NCBI RefSeq assembly: GCF_040807025.1
Contig: NC_090942.1
Coordinates: forward strand, 40,812,911-40,876,910
Length of the DNA: 64,000 bases
Direction of reading: 5' to 3'
Source: Struthio camelus
Lineage: Eukaryota; Chordata; Aves; Struthioniformes; Struthionidae
The notes under the pieces are model-generated. The model had not been told where the DNA came from. It saw nothing but the letters and a program-made list of their open reading frames with translations, and did no database searches. Below, piece after piece: positions 45,301 through 53,700 of the stretch. Each line of letters starts with the position of its first letter. Within the stretch, counting starts at the first letter, position 1. The position numbers were made by a program, and so were the translations under genes.

Positions 45301-47733
45301 GATTCAGGCAATTATTACTACATTTCTCCTTTCTGTCGCTACAGGGTAAGTAGATTTACTGTCGTTTAATTTTGAGTAGTAGTTATTTTTCCATACATTC
45401 ATGTAACATGAGATTAACCACTATTATATTGGTTCAGATCACCTCTGTGTGCAACTTCTTTACATATATTCGATATATCCAACAAGGACTTCTGAAGCAG
45501 CAAGATGGTGAGTAGCAAAAATATTGCAGATTTAAGTAGCAATTTAAATAGTACTTCTGCCTAAAACTTGTTACCTGTGCGTAACAACACTGACCTGACA
45601 TTACAGGAAAACCGTATGTTGGTACTCATTGTAATAATTACTAGAATTTGGTGATATTCCTCCGACTCTGCTTACGCCCTCTGAACGTTTTAACAACAAA
45701 GAAAAAAGTGATTTTAGTCCATCTGTAACAACTTCAACATTGTTCACTGAGAAGTTTTATGAAAAACTGTGATGGGAGGAGTTAGTGATAGTTTTTCACA
45801 CCATACTCAAGAAATTAAGGTTCTTTCACAGAATATGGAGATGTCTTAGGTTCAGTTCTCTTCTACCCCTGTCTCACAATATCTCATTTTAACCTTTCAG
45901 TTCCATTGTTTTATTTTGTTAATGCCTGAAGCTGACCTCGAGAATTTTGGTTCTAATAAAATATGTCATTTCACTCAAAAATGTTGGATTGATTAGAAGG
46001 ACCAAAAGACTTCAGTTTGGTTTTATCACTATAAAAGAAAATTAGGATGACTTGATTGTGCCATTAGCCTTTTGTAAATAGTTACTTTTTTTAAAAAAAT
46101 TACTTTCACTTTCTAAAATCTGATAATTTTTTGGAGTTCAGTTGCATTTTTGAAAGTAAAATAAAATAGCATAGTAATGTCTATGGCTGTCTATGCTTTT
46201 CATTTTTCCAGTCTCTGAGTCAGCGTAGGCTTGTTTCATCCAGAAGTTGGATAGGCCCAACTGGTCCAAGTAGTCTCACTTTGATCCGCCTCGCCTATAG
46301 TCGTCTCTTTGGATCTTTCCTTGTTTCAGGAGCTCAGGATATTGGCTATACCCAAATCCTTTCTTTCCGTTTCTAACCTGAAGCATCCCTGAGGTGACAA
46401 ATTGACACATAATTCCTCACACAAATAATGCTGTTAACTTTCCATGCCAAGGGGAATTGTTTTCACCAGAAAGCGACTTATTTCATACATTAAATTGTTT
46501 TACAACATTCAGATCAGTGATGATTATTGTTGACTTGTTAACACTGCAGAAAGTCTTGAAAATACATTATTTCAGTTTTAATTTGTTTTATATTTAAGAC
46601 TGTCCATGTCTTTTATTTTGACTACAAGGGCCTATATAGTTTCAACTAAAAATTTACTCTGCTAGTACTGAGATAAAGAAATTGAAATACTGTTTTCTTT
46701 CCATCAAGCAGTCAATGTTTTCAGCATTATCAAAATCAAAGCTTCTTGTGAAGAACAAATGAGCTAAAAAAATTGGGTTTGGGGTTCCAGTTAAGTTATC
46801 TTTACCATTTAAAAACAAAATTTGCATTTGTAGCTTAATGTAAGTATTTCAATAATACCCTTAGAATGTGAACACTCGTGATAGTTTACATTACACGTTG
46901 CATGTATTTCCACTTCTACATATCATTTTTGAGGTGCGTCCCTTGTTTTTTTTTTCCCCTCCACAAACAAATCTTTGTATTCATTCTACACCATAGTAGT
47001 TTCGCTGCATGGAAATTATTTTGTCTTGAACAATTATGGGGTTGACTTTTGATTTATATTACTGTGACATCTAGGAGCTTGAGGTATGAACCATCATGTT
47101 TGGCAAAATACAGATGAAATTTAAAAAAAAAAAAATCTTTTTCCCCCTCCAATTCATTGCTGCAGTCAGATTACTGGGAGAAAGAAAAGGAAGGAAGAAA
47201 GATTACAACTGGAAGTATTTCAACAAAGTCAGAGGTTCTGTGATGAAACAATTTTTGCTTATTCTACAAATTATACTATTTTTTTCTTCATGCCATCTTG
47301 TACATTTACAGAAAATGAGAATGATGCACAGGGAAACTGAAAATTGAGAAACTGCAAATAATTGAAGCTGACAAGTACTGCTGGATTTTTGTTTCCTAAT
47401 TAAAAAAATAAATTGTTTTTTATAGGACAATCTTTTACAATTTTCAGAATAAATATTTTAAAAAAACTTTAAAGCCAACCAAGCAATAATAGCTCTCATG
47501 CATTGATTCTTGTTTTACTGGATGTTAACATTAATTCTGAAGTTTCTCTAAGCTGATGTACACTGAGGCAGCCTGTATATCTCAGTTAAAATAAAATATT
47601 CTTATTACTTTATTATGTTAATGACATTTCTGCCTTTTTTGTTGTTTTAGTGGATCAGATGTTCTGGGAAGTTATGCAGCTGAGAAGAGAGATGTCACTA
47701 GCAAAACTTGGCTACTACAAGGAAGAGCTCTAA
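21137..47733 (+). CDS. RAB3IP: RAB3IP / Rabin8, Rab8 guanine nucleotide exchange factor (complete, 10 coding exons)
   Basis: Join 21137-21387, 21584-21845, 29120-29215, 31777-31854, 32225-32428, 39719-39847, 41777-41889, 45246-45345, 45438-45507, 47651-47733. All introns are GT-AG and phases match; the sum is 1,386 nt (461 residues plus stop), close to the mammalian length of about 476. Known role: Rabin8 activates Rab8 (GDP to GTP exchange) on Rab11-positive vesicles for ciliogenesis, polarised secretion and neurite growth. Visible features: a low-complexity N-terminus (1-145); a Sec2-type coiled coil (about 150-245), the Rab8-binding catalytic region; a flexible Ser/Thr/Lys stretch with an NDR-kinase consensus HARNKS at Ser273; and a conserved C-terminal region (298-461) that in mammals contributes to Rab11 and TRAPPII binding. 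RAB3IL1 is the paralogue, but the N-terminal sequence ([18 protein letters not shown]) points to RAB3IP. There is no frameshift or internal stop. Confidence 0.97.
21584..21845 (+). CDS. RAB3IP: RAB3IP exon 3 (residues 84-171)
   Basis: The acceptor is CTCTTTACAG|CATC and the donor CAGAGG|GTAAGG at 21,846. The split serine codon AG+C restores frame, and the exon ends in phase 0. It encodes [13 protein letters not shown], then [20 protein letters not shown] and the start of the coiled coil, [18 protein letters not shown]. The middle part (about residues 95-115) is the most diverged from mammals as I remember them. Confidence 0.96.
22385..22485 (+). repeat. Ancient LINE 3'-tail-like segment (L3/CR1 type)
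   Basis: The string TTTGTAAAGCGCTTTATC followed by TGGATGGAAGGTGCTATATAAAT matches the 3'-end core found in old amniote LINE/SINE tails of the L3/CR1 group. The match is to a remembered core, not a searched consensus, so the family name is tentative and the 5' edge is a guess. Confidence 0.55.
29021..29034. repeat. Poly(C) run, 14 bases
   Basis: A C14 tract lies 86 bases before RAB3IP exon 4, upstream of its pyrimidine tract. It may be length-polymorphic. Confidence 0.9.
29120..29215 (+). CDS. RAB3IP: RAB3IP exon 4 (residues 172-203, Sec2 coiled coil)
   Basis: The acceptor is TTTTCCATAG|GAGCTG and the donor TTTGAG|GTTTGT at 29,216. The 96-nt exon in phase 0 encodes [14 protein letters not shown] to ELTASLFE, charged heptad-like sequence that forms the Rab8-binding coiled coil in Sec2-family exchange factors. 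It is essentially identical to the mammalian segment. Confidence 0.97.
29216..31776 (+). other. RAB3IP: RAB3IP intron 4
   Basis: A 2.6-kb intron. Near 30,905-30,975 there is a GCTAGGCGCTTTACAGATAT stretch, similar in style to ancient amniote LINE/SINE tails, but too short and diverged to name. Otherwise nothing was recognised. The open frame extending exon 4 into the intron to 29,393 is read-through only. Confidence 0.65.
31777..31854 (+). CDS. RAB3IP: RAB3IP exon 5 (residues 204-229, Sec2 coiled coil)
   Basis: The acceptor is TTTTTTATAG|GAAGCA and the donor GGAAAG|GTGAGG at 31,855. The 78-nt exon in phase 0 encodes [19 protein letters not shown] and continues the coiled coil. It is too short to show up as an open frame by length alone. 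Confidence 0.97.
31855..32224 (+). other. RAB3IP: RAB3IP intron 5
   Basis: A 370-base AT-rich intron in which no repeat or RNA was recognised. It ends in the pyrimidine-rich TTTTTATTTTCAAG acceptor. Confidence 0.8.
32225..32428 (+). CDS. RAB3IP: RAB3IP exon 6 (residues 230-297, end of coiled coil and NDR-kinase site)
   Basis: The acceptor is TTTTCAAG|ATCGAT and the donor AAAGAG|GTAACT at 32,429; 204 nt, phase 0. It encodes [17 protein letters not shown] (the end of the coiled coil), a Ser/Pro/Thr stretch, then [20 protein letters not shown] fits the NDR-kinase consensus HXRXXS, with Ser273 matching mammalian Ser272, whose phosphorylation by NDR2 promotes Rab8 activation in ciliogenesis. The exon ends with PIVKDCKE. 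Confidence 0.97.
32820..33420 (+). mobile_element. Ancient CR1 LINE relic
   Basis: Diverged text follows the order of old amniote CR1 reverse-transcriptase sequence: CTTCCAGGGGTCTGTG near 32,870, CAGATGAAATTGAAAATCAA near 33,070, GGATAATTCTCTGAATAC near 33,200, then caggaaaggaataaacagcataac and gctgctgtacaaac, ending with a 'catgcagctgtatctccatctca'-like line near 33,350. All frames are destroyed. It belongs to an older lineage than the chicken-type CR1 nearby. An unrelated T18 tract interrupts it. Boundaries are approximate. Confidence 0.65.
33681..33700 (+). repeat. Poly(G) run, 20 bases
   Basis: An uninterrupted G20 tract lies on the sense strand of RAB3IP intron 6. Such a run can fold as G-quadruplex DNA or RNA and is error-prone in assembly, so the true length may differ. 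Confidence 0.9.
34390..37369 (+). mobile_element. CR1 LINE, 5'-truncated, nearly complete ORF2
   Basis: About 2.98 kb of chicken-type CR1, sense to RAB3IP. The 5' end lies close to the start of ORF2, so ORF1 and the 5' UTR (about 1.5 kb of a full 4.5-kb element) are missing, as expected from incomplete reverse transcription. The 3' end runs from GAGGTTGGACTAGATGATCT through AGAGGTCCCTTCCAACCTAAATG to a single ATTCTGTG unit without poly(A), the CR1 hallmark. No clear target-site duplication is visible, which is usual for CR1. The low decay suggests a recent insertion relative to the relics at 7,870 and 32,820. Confidence 0.95.
34399..37310 (+). pseudogene. CR1 ORF2 (endonuclease and reverse transcriptase), one stop and one frameshift
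   Basis: ORF2 encodes the retrotransposon's nicking and copying enzyme. Endonuclease motifs: [15 protein letters not shown] near the start, TETWWD at 34,620, [11 protein letters not shown] at 34,939 and SDHEMVEF at 35,143. Reverse transcriptase motifs: [23 protein letters not shown] at 36,229 and the catalytic FADD at 36,492-36,503. The C-terminal part ends [14 protein letters not shown]. The frame is open from 34,399 to TGA 35,872-35,874. It resumes in the same frame to about 36,416, where one base is missing in the codons after GVPRG, then continues in the shifted frame to TGA 37,308. The result is two lesions over about 970 codons. The stop-creating CTGTGA looks like CCGCGA after two CpG-to-TpG changes. 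No full-length protein can be made from this copy. Confidence 0.93.
39719..39847 (+). CDS. RAB3IP: RAB3IP exon 7 (residues 298-340)
   Basis: The acceptor is TGTATGTTTTAG|GCTGAC and the donor AGTGAG|GTAATA at 39,848; 129 nt, phase 0. It encodes [20 protein letters not shown] and [10 protein letters not shown], the start of the conserved C-terminal region. It follows the 7.3-kb CR1-bearing intron and is fully intact. Confidence 0.97.
39848..41776 (+). other. RAB3IP: RAB3IP intron 7
   Basis: A 1.9-kb AT-rich intron with no recognised exon, RNA gene or repeat family. Confidence 0.7.
41777..41889 (+). CDS. RAB3IP: RAB3IP exon 8 (residues 341-377 plus split codon)
   Basis: The acceptor is CTTCTCTTGCAG|TTGGCC and the donor CCAAA|GTATGT at 41,890; 113 nt, leaving two bases (AA) of a lysine codon. 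It encodes [20 protein letters not shown] and ends VECGGP, matching the mammalian C-terminal region. Confidence 0.96.
41890..45245 (+). other. RAB3IP: RAB3IP intron 8
   Basis: A 3.4-kb AT-rich intron. It has a TG dinucleotide repeat followed by a G-run at 43,742-43,765 and GGT/GGTA-rich sequence at 43,812-43,842. No exon was recognised. Confidence 0.7.
43742..43765. repeat. (TG)n microsatellite with G-run
   Basis: About nine TG units run directly into a G7 stretch. It is a simple repeat and is likely polymorphic. Confidence 0.85.
45246..45345 (+). CDS. RAB3IP: RAB3IP exon 9 (to residue 411)
   Basis: The acceptor is TTTTATTTTGTAG|GAAATG and the donor TACAGG|GTAAGT at 45,346. The first G completes the split lysine codon, then the exon ends in phase 0 (100 nt). 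It encodes [19 protein letters not shown] and [11 protein letters not shown]. The several cysteines (with CGGP just upstream) are conserved in mammals. Confidence 0.96.
45438..45507 (+). CDS. RAB3IP: RAB3IP exon 10 (residues 412-434)
   Basis: It follows a very short 92-base intron. The acceptor is TTGGTTCAG|ATCACC and the donor CAAGATG|GTGAGT at 45,508; 70 nt, leaving one base of a valine codon. It encodes [20 protein letters not shown], then QQD. Confidence 0.96.
45508..47650 (+). other. RAB3IP: RAB3IP intron 10
   Basis: A 2.1-kb AT-rich intron, the last before the terminal exon. No repeat or RNA gene was recognised. The small open frame at 47,096-47,347 has no splice support. Confidence 0.7.
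47651..47733 (+). CDS. RAB3IP: RAB3IP exon 11 (terminal coding exon)
   Basis: The acceptor is GTTGTTTTAG|TGGATC at 47,650/47,651. TG completes the valine codon, then [20 protein letters not shown] and YYKEEL end at TAA 47,731-47,733. The C-terminus is nearly the same as in mammalian Rabin8. Confidence 0.97.
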
Positions 47734-48020
47734 ATCTTTTTACTTTTGTGCGTGCATGAACTTCATTTAATATATATAACTCTAAAATGGCTGAATCTTT
47801 TTGTCACTTGATATTTATTTCCACAAAGTGGGTCCAAGATCTTTCTCCTTTTGCAGATTGCACTAAGAAGTACTGTGATTGTTTTAAACTGACTCATGCT
47901 GTATATGCTTACATATGATAGTTGAACAAATGTGGTAAGCACTTGCAGGTGTATTAGTGATTGTAATTTACAGTTAAAAACAAAACTTCTGATTAAATAA
48001 ATGTTAGTCTGAAGTGGTCT
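47734..48020 (+). other. RAB3IP: RAB3IP 3' UTR (minimal form)
   Basis: AT-rich sequence from the stop to just past the first good poly(A) signal. Longer forms using later signals (for example 48,355 or 49,415) are possible. The next gene starts coding at 50,682, which limits how far the UTR can extend without overlap. Confidence 0.6.
47996..48001 (+). terminator. RAB3IP: AATAAA polyadenylation signal
   Basis: A canonical hexamer 263 bases after the RAB3IP stop, followed by GT/T-rich AAGTGGTCTCTGTCTTCTG, as expected for a cleavage downstream element. Confidence 0.65.
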
Positions 48021-50681
48021 CTGTCTTCTGTTCTTAGTAGTTTGTGATACAGAATGATTTGAACCTCCCTTACAGATGGGATTCATTCCAAACTGTATGA
48101 CTATGAGAAGATTTTATGGAGAGGGAATGGATGCCTGCCATTTTATCCTCAGTAAAGTGTTTAGATACATGTATCACAGTACAGTTAATGGACAAATAAT
48201 TAGGAGAACTTGGAATTTTTTTGAAGTGTTGATTTTCTACATTTTTCATTTTTAAAACAATGTAAGAGGAAAACGTATTATGAGGAGTTAGCAGCATAAC
48301 AGATCTGAATAGCTTCTCTGTAAGCTAGGGTGCTTTTCAAACACATCAAGGAAGAATAAAATCACATTTTCACTCTTTGGCCCTCACTTAGACAAAGTTT
48401 AGAAATCTGTTCTGACCCCTTTCTGATTGCTAAAAACGTCTTCTTCCCCTCTAACTTGCTTTCATTAGTTTTATTCATTCCTTTAAATGATTTTTTTCTT
48501 CTGCTTTTTTGGTACATCTAAGTTGCAGTGTTTTTATACATCAAATTCCCACAGCTGTTCTTGCATCTGTAAAATATCCTTTACATGAGTTTCTTTAATA
48601 TGCTGATTATAGTAGTTGTGCGTGTGAAGAAACTAATAATATTACAACTGGCTACAAAAGGGAACCTGAAAAAATATCACGACTTCTTAGGAAGAATACT
48701 TTTTCTGTTCAAGTGCCACTTTACTTAGTCCTGTTACTTTCCTTGGACTCTTAAGTTGACAGCAGACAACTGATTAGGATACATGGAGCATAGTTGTGGT
48801 TATGTGGTAATTTGCTACATAAAAGCCCTTTGGGAAAAATACTAGTTTGTGTTTGATCATGACAGCATTTTCTCAATTGGCAGGTAAGCTCACAAACATA
48901 AAAGTAAAGGCAAGTTTTTACATAGTTGGTTCTTCAACAAGAAGCATCTTACTGGTTACAAGGTTTTTAATGAGATGATCCAGACAAAAATAACACTTTA
49001 TCACCACATCTTAACTGAAGTGTTTTCCCTTTTTATGATAGTAAATAGAGTGGGCAGCAAAATTTAATACCATCCATGTGTTGCTTGCATGCGTATGTGC
49101 CTGAAACCGCTCTGAGTGTGTTGGCTTTGGCCAGTCATTTCAACATTAAGATTAGAAGAAATAATTGAACCTTAATCTTTTACTAGTAATGGAATATGTG
49201 CAGTGTGGGCTACTTCACTACTGATGACAGATGTATCCATATATCACTGGATACTAGGTGTTGCTGTAGAAACCTGGAAAAATTACAACTTCCATCACTG
49301 GGAGTTTATTACTTCACCTCAGCTAAAGAAGTTTGGTTTTAGTCTTGGAAAATGGACTGTATTTGTTGCTGTTATATTTTGTATTACACTCATAGATGCT
49401 TCTTAAATGCCCTAAATAAATCGTCATTACTCCTTAGCTTATGTATTGAAACCAAGCCCTTTTCAGGATTAGGTAAGAGTAGTTAAATGACACCTGGTAG
49501 CTGCTGCTTATTCCAGCACGATAATTCTTTATGAGTATGCTCATTCAAGCAGCAAAAAGGGGTTTTTGCTATAAATGATGGTGTCAAGACTTGAAAGGTA
49601 TCCAAAAGTTTATGAGGCTATTTTCTTACAGGTAGGGCCTGCAGAGATGTACCAATGTATCTGGAGTGGTAATGGCTGTTTGGCTCAATTAGATCACTGT
49701 TTTATAAATACTGATCTGCTTGCTTTTGTCAAGTCCCTTCTTCCAAATTCTTTCCCATATTTTTAATATAAACTGGCTATCGCGAGAAACCAGTGTCAGT
49801 ATAGATGGCTGGGGTTTGTCACAGATACACAGTAGTTACTTGTCTGATGAATAAAGCTACTTTAGAAAATGGCCTCCTTCCAGGTTTCTTGACTTTACTG
49901 AAGCTTTTGTTCATAACCCATGGCCTCTTAGAGATGCCTACTAAAACATGGGGTTTTTTTTCCTCTTTGTGGGGAGATGAGCAGTCTGCACTGTACGAAG
50001 ATTAATTGAGAGAATGTGAATCAGGGTTTGCTACAGGCCTTAAAAGACCTTTGTTCAATTTTCAGCTTTCCTGTACACTTTTCCATGTTACCTTAGACAA
50101 GCAGTTAATCTGTACTTGTTACAGTAATTATGCAGAAGTTCTGCTTCTTTAATATCAAAGCATGCTATGAGATTAAGTGTTTTTTGTTTGTTTTAAGCAG
50201 TTGCATAGGCTGGTACTTGAAGCCATTGAAATGGGATTGTGCATATACTGAAACCTGAGATGGCTTGGCTCTTGCATTTTTGATGAGTTTTATCAATAGT
50301 ATTAATTACATCATCTATATGAAAGGACAGAGACAAGATAATTTTTATTGCTGCATTTTTTGCGCATGTGTAATCATGGGCAGTACTAGGATCAAAGGTC
50401 CTTAAAACACGGAACACTGTATGTACTGAACTGAAGAAAACATGTGCCCTTCGTCTTGCCTTAGGTCTTGTTAAGTTCTTGACGTGTACCACAGTTTAAA
50501 TAAGTCTGTGACATTAGATATGAAATAATGCAATTAGCTGGAACAAAGGGTGTGAAAACCTTCAGCAAAAAGTATATGTGGATTCCTTAACATGTTCATA
50601 ATCATCTGGAAGAGAGAGACAGTGTGATTTTCTCAGTGGAACTCTTAAAGCGGTAGAAAAACAAAACACTTCTGGCTTGCC
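48021..50681. other. RAB3IP-MYRFL intergenic region
   Basis: A short AT-rich interval between two genes in the same orientation. It must hold the RAB3IP 3' end and the MYRFL promoter and 5' UTR. No CpG island and no convincing TATA box were seen, unlike RAB3IP, which suggests MYRFL has a tissue-restricted promoter. Small open frames (for example 49,203-49,406) look incidental. Confidence 0.55.
48355..48360 (+). terminator. RAB3IP: Alternative AATAAA polyadenylation signal
   Basis: A second canonical hexamer, followed by T-rich sequence. Further hexamers at 49,415 and 49,850 have weaker context; in AT-rich DNA some will be chance. Confidence 0.35.
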
Positions 50682-50727
50682 ATGGATGTGGTGGGAGAAA
50701 ATGAGGCCTTGCAACAGTTCTTTGAAG
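50682..50727 (+). CDS. MYRFL: MYRFL exon 1 (start codon; residues 1-15)
   Basis: ATG in strong context (GCCATGG) opens MDVVGENEALQQFFE plus one base, followed by donor GAAG|GTAAGA at 50,728. The sequence matches the N-terminus of the MYRF/MYRFL family, and the one-base overhang fits the next exon. The exon is too small to be seen as an open frame. The 5' UTR boundary is unknown. Confidence 0.93.
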
Positions 50728-53700
50728 GTAAGAGTTTAGTTTCGAGAAACAGTTTTAGCAGTTTCTGGTGGCATCAAAACACAGTAGTAAGTGTTTGGGA
50801 TTAATTGAGGAAGAAAGGAGGATGAAATTAAAAAAAAAAAAACCCAAACCCAAGTTTACACAAAATAACTACGAAATGAGATATGAGAATGAAGTAAGTG
50901 GTATAGGTGTGCTGTAGTTTGTTCTTTATACTTTTGAGAGAAAAATAAAGAAAAGGTGGATTCAATAGAACTTTTAAGTACTGCAGTGGTAATTACCAAG
51001 AAGCCACTGGGAGGTAGCTGAGGTCTCCTTTTAATTCACCACTTGTGAAATCTTCGTGATTTTTCAGGAGGTTAGATAGCCCCCTCTCTGCTCTATCCTG
51101 TGAGGTTAAAGGGGGTTTACTTTCCACTGATACATTCCTCTGAAATTACTTGAATATAATTGGTAAAATGGTAATTATGGTAGTATCCTCTGGACTTTTC
51201 TGAGAAGTTAAAAGCAAATGTTTGTTTTGTCTTTTGGCTGTGATTTGTCTTATGTTTTTTTCCCAAAGATGTCTGACACTCAGGCAGGTCCCAGTACAGT
51301 CTCTTTCCTTTCTCGTACTGCAAAATTTACTTTCTAATAGATTCCATAATCAAACTCCATTTTTCAGAACTTCCCATGATGTGATTCAAAATGGCTGTTC
51401 AAAAGTTCATATATTTTTAACTTTTTAAATATTTTTCCCTTGTTCCAATATTCACTTTGCAATTTTTTAATACTAACCTTTCAATGCCAAGGTTCTCATT
51501 TTTTTTCTGTTTTCCTTCTATTATCTGTGTAAATATTCTTCATGTGATATTGATTTCCAAGTAACTAGGAAAATTACCTTTTCTGTTTTAGGTAACATGG
51601 ACTTTTTTTATTTGCCCATGTTTGTTTTCTGTTGTGCTAAATAACTTATTTCAGTTCTTTGCTGGTGCTCTATTGGCCTGGTTGAGAAGTGGCGATTCTA
51701 ACCTTGAGCTTTAATTTCGGAATGGCAAACTAAAGATTCTCTGGCATTGCTAAAGGAAATATATTTGAGCCAAGGAATTTAAGTCAGTGAACCACAATCT
51801 AGAGCTGCTAGCCTCACATCTGTTGTTTATAGACTTTTAGAAATACTTACTGTATTATTAAGTTCACGCTAACTTATGGAGATCAAAAGGTAACAAACTT
51901 TCTTGGCTTTCAGCAAGATAGTACTTGTATTTATCGAGCTATTTGTTCAGGTACTGTGCTGTACTGCATAACTGTTAAATACCCAAAATAGTTTTGGACT
52001 ATTATATGGACTATTATATAAAAATTATATAAAGAGTTGATCACCAGAAAACTTTTTGGAATTGACCAGGAAACTAAGGCTTTCTAGGGAGTACGGGCTA
52101 GACAATATTGATTTTTGTGATGGTTACACTGCGATGGTGGAAGAGCGATTGGCGATTTGGCGATTTTAGCTGTATGAGCTCTTTAACCAGAATTAATAAA
52201 TGTGGAATTTAACTCTTTAGGAGGCAGTGTGGTGGAACATCTGTCTGGGCAAATGGGAGAAGTCCTGTCAATTCCACTTAATCTCAAGCAAAATGAAACG
52301 TTTTGGAGATTATGTTCCTTCAGTAGTGTTGTGTGGTTCTCCTACATAGCAGTAGGATATGACAAAGGTCTGCTATTGAGATGCAGTATGTGAGGATGCT
52401 GTTCAATGGCTGAATTGCATTACTGAGAGAGTGACAGTAGATATATGCCAAGGTTACAAATGGTAATCGTTCTTTCACTCAACACATGCAGGTGGCTAGA
52501 AGCCTCTGGTTGCCGTTAAAACTACAAGTAAATCTGAAAAGGCAGCAAGCTGATTTAAAGGAGGGTTTGCAGCCTTTTCAAGGAGAGGTTAGCTTCACGG
52601 AAGTAACGCCAACTTTAACTGATCTCCTGTCTCCAGTTAAGCACTCTGGCTTGAGGTTTTGCATTAGAATATGACCCTAAAGGACAAATGCAATAAGTTG
52701 CTAATTCTAATTTGGTGGCCTCTGAAGGTAGTGGCATCAGGGTGTTGTTTTCAAAGGCTCCTAAAAAGCTGCATCTTGCAATATAAGGCTGAGAATGTTG
52801 CTGCTGAAGGAATACCTGTTTTGTCTGTGATTCAGTTTTGATTTCCAAATGGATCGACTAGCAAGTAATCATGTTTATAGCTCTTGTTTGTAAGATTATT
52901 TTAAGTTCATGGGCAAAAAGGATCCCATTTTTCCTGTTGCTTTGGTGTTCCTTATAGTGCATATTTATCTTGACACTCATTAGTAAGATAAGCTAGGTTT
53001 TGCAATGTTGAAAGGTGACAACATTATCTGAAAAAGGAGTTCTTTCAATAAAAATGGGACAATGCAGTATTTGTTTTCCTGCCAAGTATTACTTTCAGTA
53101 GTTTCAGTTGACCTCTTAGATTAAATAAAAGTCTGACAGGGATTTGACCTTGGCTTTTTTCATCCAAGTAAATGCCCTTTCTCTTGTGCTATTGGCTATT
53201 CTGGAAAGTTCTTGTCCTTGTCTTTTCTCTTTTCTTTCTCATTTCACTCTTCCCCCACTAGAGACTTCTTCTTTGATGCAAGTTTTCTCCACAATTTCTG
53301 TTGAAAATAATATTTTTAATGAGATTTTTTTTTTAATCTGCAACTTCCTATTTGGGCCAAGGGAAGGTCAGAGCTCCTTATCAGCTCTTGTGCCTGCCCC
53401 TGTGCAGCAGAGCAACCTATTCTTGCTGAAATTATCAATAGATTGAGAAATTGAATGAAGGCTGAACTAGTTATACTGTTAAATTCAGTCTTTTATTGCT
53501 TCAGCATGGATTTTGGAGCGTTTGAGATGTCTGAAATGTGTGTGTTTGGCCTTAGTCCTCTCTGTGATCTAAAGAAGTCTCTTTACTTGGTAGGAGAATC
53601 ATCACCTCTGTATATGTGCATGCTCTGAATGGTAATATTAAGTATAGTTTTGGCCTCTTGGTAAATAAATTAAGCTATTGAACAAACAGATGCTATTAAA

